From Neonectria sp. B-13 (taxonomy: Eukaryota; Ascomycota; Sordariomycetes; Hypocreales; Nectriaceae), in assembly GCA_002682825.1 (NCBI GenBank), contig NOKP01000001.1:1948464-2012463 (forward strand): a stretch of DNA of 64,000 nt, read 5' to 3'. The notes below the pieces were generated by a model. That model made no database searches. It was not told where the DNA came from and saw only the letters and a program-made list of their open reading frames with translations. How positions within the stretch are numbered: the first letter of the stretch is position 1; every line of letters starts with the position of its first letter. The translations under genes and the position numbers were made by a program. Below are positions 33,401 to 42,763 of the stretch, one piece after another.

Positions 33401-34538
33401 AATCGCCAGCTGGTCTGATCTAATCATCTTGATACCGTACAATGTGGTGATATTGAGGTCGAGATCTTGCTTTTGCCGCTCCTCTACGGTACAGTACGAG
33501 CACACCATTAGGAGACAATTGTCAAGCTTGAGGGCTGCTTACAATCTGTCAAAGCACTGATTATGTCGAATCACGTAGTGCTGTAATTCATGTCGGGATC
33601 ACGGAGTCAGGAATGCTGATCGCATCTGAGTAACTTTCTCGGCAAATCAGCCAGCTATCAAAGAACCACAACTTTGAGTAGCTGCGCTATGGCAAGGTGT
33701 AGCGATATAATATCATATCATATAATTATTCTCGGACGCCCTGGTGTTGAAGCCAGTCAAGGCCGTCATCCGATACTGGAACCCAGACATCATGCAGACA
33801 ATCGAACGCCAGCTCCGGGAGTAAGCATAATGCAATGAGCACGCCGCCAGCCTGGGATCGATCCGAATTGGACAATGATCGACTCGGCGCAGTTTCGGAT
33901 TTGCCTCGAGACGTTCTCAAGGAATTCCCAGTTGACCAAGGCGGCCGTTTGGCAGCGAGTACGAGCTGTTCAACTCTTTGATGACGCAATCGACCACGAG
34001 TGATGATAAGCTCACGCTGGCCAGTTGGGCCGAATCTTTAGAGTGGTGAACCCCTACATTTTTGACTTTGAACTACATCTTCTATCCTGCTGTTCTTCAC
34101 GGAGACAAACCTCTCAATGCTCCGTCTAATCCGAAGCACTAATTATGCTGTAGCATCGTGCATTCTTCTGCCCAACCACGGTCATGTGGGGGTGATGTCC
34201 TCGTGGTGCCTCGTCTGTGAGTCCACTACCGACCGGCCTAGGTTCGGTATTACGGCTTCTGAGAGTTGACGCCGATACGACTCTTCGGCCCAGAACGCAT
34301 TAGCCGTCGATCATTGATCCTACTCATCGTCGTGGGGCTTCGGCCTCGGTGCTCGGCTTTTGGACGCCGTCTTTGATCGACCGAGGAGCTCAACGCGCAC
34401 GTCCCACCCGCTCGGTACGTCATCGGCCATTGCGGGCGGGAAGTTTTCACAACGCTTGCATGTCGAAAAACGACTCCCGTGACCAAGCCAACGCCTCCCA
34501 TCCCGACTTCGACTTCAAAACCATTTACTCCCGCAGCC
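30438..34538. other. 4.1-kb gene-poor region
   Basis: No coding gene or RNA gene recognised. It starts with the 3' UTR of the acidic protein. A strong inverted repeat lies at 32456-32478 within a cluster of related GTATTCGTA-like words (32329-32540). 33220-33290 is rich in CCGCA repeats, and 33690-33730 is AT-rich (TATCATATCATATAATTATT). The end serves as the IBA57 promoter. Confidence 0.45.
32456..32478. repeat. Perfect 10-bp inverted repeat with 3-nt spacer
   Basis: GTATTCGTAC at 32456-32465 and GTACGAATAC at 32469-32478 are exact reverse complements separated by ATG. Related words occur at about 32329-32341 and 32523-32540. It could be a protein-binding site or the foot of a small hairpin. 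Confidence 0.6.
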
Positions 34539-35708
34539 ATGCGACATCTCCCGAAACGTCCCCTAGCTCGCGGGCTGGCCCCGGGCCTCGTCTGCCGCAG
34601 CTGCCGTCGCCAGTTTGCTTCCCTGCCGTCGTCCGCTCCGCATCCGCCCGCCGCCGCCGGCCTCACGCCCCTCTCGTCACGAAGGCTCATTTCTATTGCT
34701 GGCCCGGACGCGGCAAAGTTTCTACAGGGAATCGTGACGGCCAGCGTCACTGCTAAGGATGGGCAGCCGAGGACGGACGGGTTTTACACGGCGTTTCTGA
34801 CCGCCACAGGCAGGGTGCTCTACGACGTCTTCGTGTACCCCAACCATGGCGCCTCGGGAGCGTCGGGAGACGAGCCTGGGTTCTTGATTGAGGTGGATGC
34901 CGACCAGGCGCCGACGTTGGCAAAGCATATCAAGCGATGTAAGCTGAGAGCGAAGTTGGCCGTCAAGTTGTTAGCCGAGGATGAAGCGAGCGTTTGGCAT
35001 GCCTGGGACGACTCAGCCAAAACCAATTGGGATTCAATTCTTGAATCTACCAAGCTTTCGTTCGAGGACCCTCGAGTGCCCGGGCTGGGTTACCGATTTG
35101 CGCGGCTGGACCAGAAGGCACCCGAGATTGACCTCGAGCGAAGCACCGAAGACGCGTATACGATTCGACGATATCTACAAGGCGTACCGGAGGGCCAGGA
35201 CGAGATGCCGAAGGAGCATTCCTTGCCACAGGAAAGCAACATGGACGTTATGAATGGGATCGACTGGCGAAAGGGCTGCTACGTCGGCCAGGAGCTCACG
35301 ATCAGGACTAGGCACCGCGGTGTCGTTCGCAAGCGCATCCTGCCGTGCATGGTCTACGAGAAGGACCACGCACCCCCGATGACGCTCGCATACCACGCGG
35401 ACAGCGCGTCTCTTGAGAGTACGACGGCGGACATGATCCCGCAGGGCACGAGCATCGGCCGGTTCGAGAAGCGCGGCCGCAGTGCGGGCAAGTGGCTCAA
35501 GGGCGTAGGCAACATCGGGCTGGGTCTGTGCCGTCTGGAAATCATGACGGACGTTGTCCTCCCCGGGGAGACGGCGGCTGCAGCTTTCAAGCCCGAGGAT
35601 GAGTTTGTGTTGGAATGGGGGGAAGAGGGCAGCAAGACGGGCGTCAAAGTCAAGGCGTTTGTGCCTGAGTGGTTGAGGCAAGACTTAGAAGCTGAGAAAA
35701 AGCATTAG
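34539..35708 (+). CDS. IBA57: Mitochondrial Fe-S assembly factor IBA57 (CAF17 type)
   Basis: Iba57 works with Isa1/Isa2 in the mitochondrial matrix to make [4Fe-4S] clusters for aconitase, lipoate synthase and similar enzymes. 389 aa from the ATG at 34539. The first ~45 residues are Arg/Ala/Ser-rich without acidic residues, a mitochondrial presequence. The fold belongs to the aminomethyltransferase/YgfZ group: LSSRRLISIAGPDAAKFLQGIVT near 50-70, then the signature KGCYVGQELTIRTRHRG near 245-262, where the cysteine is the conserved functional residue. The upstream in-frame GTG codon was not used because the ATG gives the better presequence. No intron. Confidence 0.93.
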   Translation: MRHLPKRPLARGLAPGLVCRSCRRQFASLPSSAPHPPAAAGLTPLSSRRLISIAGPDAAKFLQGIVTASVTAKDGQPRTDGFYTAFLTATGRVLYDVFVYPNHGASGASGDEPGFLIEVDADQAPTLAKHIKRCKLRAKLAVKLLAEDEASVWHAWDDSAKTNWDSILESTKLSFEDPRVPGLGYRFARLDQKAPEIDLERSTEDAYTIRRYLQGVPEGQDEMPKEHSLPQESNMDVMNGIDWRKGCYVGQELTIRTRHRGVVRKRILPCMVYEKDHAPPMTLAYHADSASLESTTADMIPQGTSIGRFEKRGRSAGKWLKGVGNIGLGLCRLEIMTDVVLPGETAAAAFKPEDEFVLEWGEEGSKTGVKVKAFVPEWLRQDLEAEKKH

Positions 35709-37282
35709 TCGGTCCACCGATTGACAAAGGGAAAACATGGAACGATGTATGATCGTGTATACAAAACCTTGTTGTAGTAGGAAGAAAGATACCCCAACTC
35801 TCATCTGGATTGCCATCATTTGCCATGATGAATGTTGCGTGGAATTGGAAGGCTATGGAGTTATGCAGTCGTTGGCCAGTAATACCCACTGTTCATCCCG
35901 AGTTCCCATCTCTTCTCACGAACCCAATCTATCCCCCGTTGAATGCAGTCCGCACCAATCGAATCCCGCCCTTTCTCAACCCTGGCACCACCGCTGTGGA
36001 GATCACTGGGATAGGCCTGTGACCCGCTCGGCGAACTGAAGACGGCCCAGGCCTGGAGTACACTGCAGCAGGGCTGAAGTGGCGGAGCGAGGAGAGCACA
36101 GGGGGGAAACCAGCGAGTGTAGGATTTATTTTGGCCACGGGCTGGCATAGCAGAGTCCCTTCGCCCTTGTGCAACGAGCCCCTAGGACTGGGCGTTGGCC
36201 TCGGAGATGGGCGTCGGCCAGCTGTCTCTGTGTGCCGTTGTGTTCATCACGGCAGACTCGTAGCGCCGTGGACAGCGTCGATCTGCCATCTCTTCCCATC
36301 CTGACAGGCTGTGATGGAGGCACAAGGAGCAGGTGGTGAGACATGGCGCTGTCCGGTAGCTAGGAACGGGCTGGTAGGGCGCACGACGCGCTGTTGAACG
36401 TCGTTTGTGTGTCGTAAGCTCTCACGCTGTCACCAGTCTCAAGGGCGGCAGAGAGCAAGGACCCGTTCAGCGGCAGCAGTGTCGTGACGCCCGCCTGTCG
36501 TTCGCCCCCTGCTGTGGATTCCGCGAGGCTTCGCTACCGGTGACGGGAGGTCCCCGACGAGGTCGACCGGGGGGCTCCCTCAGTATACCCTGACTTGATC
36601 GACCTGGTTGGAACTGGGGAGTTGGGGCGAAGAGACATGCAATTTAGCTAAGCCGGAGCCTTGGACGGGCTGTTGAGTAAATGATGCCGATCGGCATGAG
36701 TAGCTGGCGCCAGAATTTCTCATGGGCTACTGAGGAGCGTCCGTGATTCGTAAACCATGGATTTCTCTTCTTCTCACAGGGCATGGGATCTTCGAAAGGA
36801 GTCTTTGCGTTAGCTATTTCTCTCTGTCAATCCCCGGAGCCCCGTTGGGCGTCAGGAGGAGGCTGATGATACGATGGGGGTTGACCTCCCTACAGGCTTC
36901 AAAGGAAATCGCCTGTCATGAACAATGCAGCCGGATTGCTATCCTCAGAGAAGACATGGCGCATTTCCCTGCTTACTCCGTGCACAATTGTCTTGGTTTC
37001 TCGATGGGGTTATCTGCGTATCCGGGGCGCGTTGCCTTGTCGCGGTTACTCTTGGCTGTGTCGCTTATTTTGTCCGGGCTTTAATTGCCTTGGCACACCG
37101 TCTCCCAGCTGCCTCTTTTCCGTTGTGGTCTCCGTTGCGCGAGTATATAGCTGTTAGGTCTCCCACCACTCATCTTGAGTTGCTTCAGGCCCCGTTCCTT
37201 TCCACCTTTGAATGCTCTGGCTGCCATCGTCGAGATATCTCACTATCCAATTCGCTCTGAACCGTCTCTGACACCCTTCGTC
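35709..37282. other. Intergenic between IBA57 and the DUF2235 gene
   Basis: 1.57 kb in tandem orientation. No coding gene recognised; short open frames have no motif. The last ~120 bp before 37283 form a C/T-rich leader. Confidence 0.45.
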
Positions 37283-39121
37283 ATGGGTTCCAACATCCCT
37301 GTAACAACCAAGCGTTTGATCGCCTGCTGCGATGGAACGTGGATGAATAGCGACAATGGATACGAAGAGCCCGGGTTTCTCAAGTCTGAAGGTACTCTTC
37401 AGGTTCCTTCCAACGTCACTCGTATTTCCCGCTGCTTCAAGCGGAAGTGTAGTGATGGCAAGCTCCAAATCATCTCCTACGAGTCTGGTGTCGGGACTGG
37501 TAGCAACACGCTCGACAGCATCACTGGAGGTGCCTTTGGTCTGGGTCTTTCTGAGGTTGGTACTTGTCCAACGATTTGTGGGAGACAGCGCGGACTAACA
37601 GTGTCCCCCTTAGCGAATGCGAGAGACGTACTCTTACCTGTGTGCCAATTACATGGATGGCGATGAGATCATCTTAGTCGGATACTCTCGCGGCGCTTTC
37701 ACTGTTCGGTCAGTAGCTGGCATGGTTGGTGCTCTAGGTCTCCTCACGCGAGAGGGCGTTGAGCACTTCTATCCAATCTTCAAGGATATGCAGCACTGGA
37801 TGGACCCCGACTACAAGGACCCATTTCCCAGCGTGCCCTTCCCAGACAAGCCCAAGGGCCCAACCGCCGCCAAGGAGTACCGAGCTCGTCTGGAGAAGCT
37901 GGGCTATACTCGTGTCAACCAAGACGGAGGAGATGGCGAATTGATCAAGATCAAGGCCGTCTGTGTGTGGGACACTGTCGGCAGCCTAGGCGTCCCACGT
38001 ATTGCATGGTTGGACAAGCTGGGAATCCGCGCGGACAATGAAGAATAAGTCCACCCATTCCTGTTTCCGGATCCGTTTCATACTGACCTTCAGAGTACAT
38101 ATAAGTGGCATGACACGAGCTTGTCGGACCGCATCGAGCATGCCTTCCACGCCCTCGCCTTGGACGAGACTCGTCCAGCGTTCAGTCCAGCGGTATGGGA
38201 GAGGCTTCCTGGCAACAAACTGACAACTGATCTGAGACAAGTGTGGTTCCCTGGGAACCATGCAAACTGCGGTGGTGGTTGGGAGGATCAGGGAATGGCT
38301 AATTGCACCCTAGCATGTGAGTCAGAAGCCTTCAAAAATTCGGGAGAAACACGAGATGCCCGTCTTGCGACTGGGATCTTGGTTCTCTCTCGGGACCGTG
38401 ATTGTGCAGCACTAATTCCTGCTCAGGGATGATGGATCAGTTGGCATCTGTGGGTGTAGAGTTTGACACGCCGTCGTTGGAGCGAGTCTTCGACCAAACA
38501 AAGGCGTACTATGAAACTTCATCCATGGCCTTGAAGGGAAAGAAGAAGAAGAAGGGAATGCCTGGGCAGTGGGCAATTGACTCGATCTTTGAAGGCAACT
38601 CCCCAGTCCGCCCCTGGGGTCTTGGCGCTATCAACAAGGCTTCTAGCCTCTTGTACAAGCTCTCTGGTCAGACTATCAGAAGTCCTGGACTTTACAAGCC
38701 CACAGATCCGAAGACAAAGCTTGACGCTGACAAGTTCCTCATGGACACCAACGAACGGATCCACAGCACGGTGCGGATTCGTCTGGCTTGCAAGGGTCTC
38801 GGTCTCGACGATAAGGCTGTTTGGGACTGTCCCGCCCTGTTGAAGAGCTGGAAGGTAAAGCGCACTCAGGAGAAGTTCGATGATCCCGTGCCATGCTACC
38901 CCGACTGGGATCCCGAGTTGGGGAAAGATGCCTTCGGACACCCTAACGACTGGAGCAAGGGTCGATGGGTCTGGGAGTACTGCGCAGACGAGAAGAACGC
39001 GCCTACCGACAAGAAGCAGCGAGTAATGGTGGAAGAGCCACTCGGCCCATACGAGCGGCATTTGCTCAAGTTGTCGGCCGGAACGCCCAATGTCTTCGAA
39101 TTTGCAGAATGTCAGGAGTAG
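37283..39121 (+). CDS. DUF2235 (Tle1-like) alpha/beta hydrolase, donor site damaged
   Basis: DUF2235 proteins are alpha/beta hydrolases related to the catalytic part of bacterial Tle1 phospholipases; fungal members are mostly uncharacterised. The N-terminus has the family start KRLIACCDGTWMNSD, then QIISYESGVGTG and the nucleophile elbow GYSRGAFTVRSVAG. The conserved VWDTVGSLGVP and HDTSLSDRIEHAFHALALDE blocks and a WFPGNHANCGGGW motif with a likely catalytic His follow. Exons are 37283-37555, 37614 to ~38044, ~38096-38316 and 38427-39121. The intron after ADNEE has ATAAGT where GTAAGT is expected, and TAA at 38046-38048 follows in frame; branch (TACTGAC) and acceptor look normal. Intron 1 uses a GTTGGT donor. 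Without splicing the protein stops at about 235 aa, before the last conserved blocks. It may be a functional gene with an odd splice site, or a recent pseudogene. Confidence 0.8.
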
Positions 39122-39744
39122 GAACCGCCACAGACTAGTTTGAGGATTCGGAACAGGGGATATCAAGCGGATTTTGTTTGAAGGCGTCAGGACATGGAAG
39201 AAAAGGATTAATGGGCAATTGGCAGAACGAACAGAACGGTTGAGCGGCAGTGGCTTGGATGAAGCAAGGAGAAGTGGAGGACAACATATGGCAACACTGA
39301 GTTATCTAGGCCCGTGGAATATGTGTCAATGATTCAAGCCTGAGTGAAATCTTGAAGCTTTAGGAATTGTTTGAGAGTGATATGTTTAATCCTTATGAAG
39401 GGGTGCCTGGGGACTTGGCGTTGGTGACGACGTCAAGGTCACGTGTGGTCGCGCGTTGCGAAGGAAGGCGGATCTCTAGATCTCGGGGACTTTTCTAGTA
39501 CGTAGACAGGCTTCTAGTTTCCTATTTGTCTTGTTCGAAACAACTTTTACCATTCTCTCAGAGGAGCTCTACTACAATTTCTCAGCATGCGTCGCGTTGC
39601 GCTCGGCTCATAGCACGGCACTTTGAAAATTCGATACTTTTTTCCGGCCTGGCGATCTTCCCTTGTGCATCGTCTATGCTCACGGAATTTGGCCCAAGGC
39701 CTTCGCCAACTGCCTATCGCTGATATACCCCCGACGAGACAACC
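39122..39744. other. Intergenic between the DUF2235 gene and the J-protein gene
   Basis: 623 bp in tandem orientation. It holds the 3' UTR of the hydrolase and a promoter; GGTCACGTG at about 39436-39444 contains an E-box CACGTG. No gene seen. Confidence 0.45.
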
Positions 39745-40596
39745 ATGGACTCCTCCAAGGCCGCAGACCTGCTGCAGTATGCGCAGGACTATGCGTCAAA
39801 AGATGTCGACCTCTACGACCTGCTGGGCATCGACGCCCTCACCGCGAAAGACGACATCCACCGCGCATGGCGAAAACGCTCCTTGATGTACCACCCCGAC
39901 AAGGCCGGCGAGAACTTCGACGCCGAGAAATGGCAGCTGTTCGAGCGCGCCCGCGACGTACTCTCCGAACCCGCCGCGCGCGCCGCTTACGACAATGCCA
40001 TCAAGGCGGTCCTGCTGCGGAAGCAAGAGCACGAGGCCATGGACAAGCAGCGCAGGCACTTCGTCGACGACCTGGAGGCGCGCGAGAACGCCTACAAGCG
40101 TCAGAAGGAGGAAAAGGAGCAAGGCGACAAGGACGCGATAGAGAAGGAGAGGGCGCGGTTGCACGAGGAGCGGCGGATGCGCGAGGATGAGGATAAGCGA
40201 CAGGTTGATGCGGCGCAGGAGCTGGAGGACCTCGCCGAAGCGAAACGACGACTCAAAGAGAAGAAAGAAAAGAAGAAACAGGACGACGCTAGAGAGAAGT
40301 TTCTCCGGAAGTCAAGGAAGGCTGCGGCTAGTGGCGGCGATAAATCACAACCTCAGGAGCCCCGGAAGAGTGTCATCGTTGTCCCGGGAGACTACGTTGT
40401 TGACTTCGGGGTAGAGAGGAGAAAATACTGGGAACTGGTTTGCGACAAGCTGAGAGCCGTCCAGGCTGTGAGAAACCTCAACAAACGAGAGTCGACCCCA
40501 GAGGAGCAGGAGGAGGCACAAAGGGGCCTGCAAGAGGCGAGGCGGAAGATACACCAAGCTGAAGTGAAATTTGCCGAGGAAAAGTCGGCGGCTTAG
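39745..40596 (+). CDS. J-domain protein, Cwf23/Cwc23/DNAJC17 type
   Basis: 283 aa, no intron. Residues 22-87 are a J domain (DLYDLLGID...HRAWRKRSLMYHPDKAG) with an intact HPD motif. It is followed directly by QRRHFVDDLEARENAYKRQKEE and a long Lys/Glu/Arg coiled coil to about residue 200, the arrangement of the spliceosome-associated J-proteins Cwf23 and DNAJC17. In those proteins the J domain helps recruit Hsp70 during spliceosome disassembly. The C-terminal ~70 residues (VPGDYVVDFGVERRKYWELV...) may be a reduced or diverged RRM, but RNP motifs are not evident. It converges on the isoorotate decarboxylase gene with only 100 bp between stops. Confidence 0.8.
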   Translation: MDSSKAADLLQYAQDYASKDVDLYDLLGIDALTAKDDIHRAWRKRSLMYHPDKAGENFDAEKWQLFERARDVLSEPAARAAYDNAIKAVLLRKQEHEAMDKQRRHFVDDLEARENAYKRQKEEKEQGDKDAIEKERARLHEERRMREDEDKRQVDAAQELEDLAEAKRRLKEKKEKKKQDDAREKFLRKSRKAAASGGDKSQPQEPRKSVIVVPGDYVVDFGVERRKYWELVCDKLRAVQAVRNLNKRESTPEEQEEAQRGLQEARRKIHQAEVKFAEEKSAA

Positions 40597-40696
40597 AAGG
40601 AGACCGGATACGAATGACAAACGATATATGACGGGTAGTTGTCTCTGCATACCAAAATGATTGGCTTGTTTTGTTACTAATATCAAGTATCTAGTC

Positions 40697-41842
40697 TCAT
40701 GCATCCTCGTTAAGGCGCAAGATGTCGATGGCATTGCCTCCCATGATAGCCTTGGCCTGAGCGGAGCCCTCACCGACCGCCTTGGCGACTGCTGCAGCAT
40801 TCAGGCTGACGCTTTCCCACTCTCCCTGCTCGTCAGTGGTGAGAGGAGGGAAGAAGGGGTGATCGGTGCCAAACATGAGTCGATCGACACCGCTGGCGTC
40901 GATGGCGGCCCTGAGCCCAACTTCTGAGTAGACGACGGCGTCGAGGTATACCTGCTCCTTCAACACATCCCAAACCGTCCGGCGATCCTTACCCACCCTT
41001 CCCTCACGGACGAGCTGCCCGTCATGCATGATACAGCTCTCTATGCGACCGGCGAGGAACGGCAGAGTCCCGCCACTGTGAGCGAGGATCATGCGCAGCT
41101 GGCGTACTTTGTCGAAGACACCCGAGAGATACATTCTCGTCACCGCGATGGTAGTTTCCATGGTGAAGCCAAGAGCCAAAGACAGGACGTGACCATACTC
41201 GCTCGATCTTGGACCCCACACATCGTTGGGGAGACCGTAATGAGGGTGGAGGAAAACGGTTAGTTGGGCAGTGGCCAGGGCCTCGAATATAGGCAGGAGA
41301 TTGGGATCATCCAGTCCCTTTCCAAGACCAGATGTGCCTAGAATGACTCCTCGGCAGTACTTGAGGCCCTTGAGGTGGCTTATTGAGGATAGCACTGTAT
41401 CAAGCGTTGCTGTCAGGGGGAGTGTGCCGAAGAAGTAGAGCCGTGAAGGATGCTGGCCGCACATGCTCGAGAACTCATTGTTGACAGACTCCGCCATCTG
41501 ACCCGACTCAGACGGATCCAAGAAGTCCAGCCACGGATTGGCGAGAGAAATGACCGAAATGTCTATGTGGTGCGTGTCCATGAAGTGAATCTTCTGGGCG
41601 AGGGACGCATAGTGGGATGTTAAAGGACGACCCGGTGGATTTGCGGCAGCATCTTTGGTAGCTTCCTCGAGAGCCTTGACCTCCGTCTGGAGGAGAATGA
41701 GTCGCGGATCGGGGTCCTGAGAAAAGCTCCGAACCAGCGGGATGGTGGAACGGGACTCGAGGATGCGGATGTAGGAGGGAGGGTACATGTGGGTGTGGAT
41801 GTCGACGACACGCATGGCCGAGGAGGTGTCTGAGGGCGACAT
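40697..41842 (-). CDS. Isoorotate decarboxylase (ACMSD-family amidohydrolase)
   Basis: 381 aa, no intron. Amidohydrolase of the ACMSD family with all metal ligands visible: His16 and His18 in DIHTHMYPP, His199 in FLHPHYG, His255 in ILAHSGG and Asp327 in FGTDHPFFP. The spacing matches, with a constant four-residue offset, what I recall of the structurally studied fungal isoorotate decarboxylases (12/14/195/323). The stretches YCRGVILGTSGLGKGLDDP and YGLPNDVWGPRSSEYGHVL also resemble that group more than kynurenine-pathway ACMSD. The enzyme decarboxylates 5-carboxyuracil to uracil, the last step of thymine salvage. It is divergent from the thymine hydroxylase gene, sharing a 921-bp promoter, which strongly supports this role. 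The alternative is another ACMSD-like decarboxylase. Confidence 0.82.
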   Translation of the reverse strand: MSPSDTSSAMRVVDIHTHMYPPSYIRILESRSTIPLVRSFSQDPDPRLILLQTEVKALEEATKDAAANPPGRPLTSHYASLAQKIHFMDTHHIDISVISLANPWLDFLDPSESGQMAESVNNEFSSMCGQHPSRLYFFGTLPLTATLDTVLSSISHLKGLKYCRGVILGTSGLGKGLDDPNLLPIFEALATAQLTVFLHPHYGLPNDVWGPRSSEYGHVLSLALGFTMETTIAVTRMYLSGVFDKVRQLRMILAHSGGTLPFLAGRIESCIMHDGQLVREGRVGKDRRTVWDVLKEQVYLDAVVYSEVGLRAAIDASGVDRLMFGTDHPFFPPLTTDEQGEWESVSLNAAAVAKAVGEGSAQAKAIMGGNAIDILRLNEDA

Positions 41843-42763
41843 GGTGTAGACGAAAGCAGCACGTGGCTGAAGGGAGGTGAATGGAAGACAACGGTTGGAG
41901 TGTTGCGGTATTGAATTGAGCGTATGGCTTATGGCTTATGGCTTATGGCTTTGGTGTGGTTGTGGTGGTGGTGGTGTAATGTGGGATGGATGGGATGGGA
42001 GAGGCTGATGGCGGGGTTGAAGCAGATGTCTCGCTGAGTAGGACAAGGGGAGGTAAGGTATTGTTACCTTCACCTTCACCTACTTACCTCATGTACCACC
42101 AATTAGGTCATTAAATGGATGTCCCGAAGGATAGCCGCGTCAAGCATTGAGCAATGAAAGTCGCCAATGGACCTTCCGAAAGCAGACATTCGACGACAAG
42201 ACTAATGCCGAAGAGAAGATTGGTGAAAAGTGGAAGGTCGCAACCGTGGCTCGCAGTTTCCCCACATGATACAGGACAGTACGCACACACGTCCCGCAAT
42301 GGGCGTTATCGCTGCGAGACACTGTGAGGGCACTGTGAGACGCTCTCACAAGGCCCTTATCAGCGGCCAAGTTGGATCAGTGAGGGGTCGTGCTGCAAGT
42401 TGCAAGCACATGGGACTTGCGTCCCAATGATATCGCGACGTCATTACCTATCATGAGACCCAACGAGACGCTTCCGATTCCCGGGCCGTAGCTGTGAGTG
42501 CGAGTGTGGCCGGCGCCGGCCACTTGCTTGCATTTGGATGCGGATGGATGAATGGATGGCTCTTGAGGGAGACAGACGGTTGAGGAGGGACAAACCTTGT
42601 GCGACAGTGGCTTGTTCCATATTACCGTATACATCTCTCCGTTGACGTCGCGTGAGCAGTTTGCGGCTTGCCTCTCTCAATCAATTCAACCAATGTCTAG
42701 ATGGTCGGTAATTTTGCACATCTTAACTACCTGACCCAAGCAAGACCTGAGATATTCAACACC
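41843..42763. promoter_or_regulatory. Shared divergent promoter of the thymine salvage pair
   Basis: 921 bp between the starts of isoorotate decarboxylase (minus) and thymine 7-hydroxylase (plus). It contains four 7-bp TATGGCT repeats (41923-41950) and a GTG-rich run (41963-41976) in the decarboxylase leader or core promoter, then a CACCTT/TTACCT cluster around 42065-42090. Several GATA words occur (for example near 42130 and 42429) and could answer to nitrogen control by AreA-type factors, but GATA is common by chance. Confidence 0.55.
41923..41950. repeat. Four tandem TATGGCT units
   Basis: Perfect 7-bp units at 41923, 41930, 41937 and 41944, about 80-110 bp upstream of the isoorotate decarboxylase start. 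Probably replication slippage; length could vary between strains. Confidence 0.7.
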
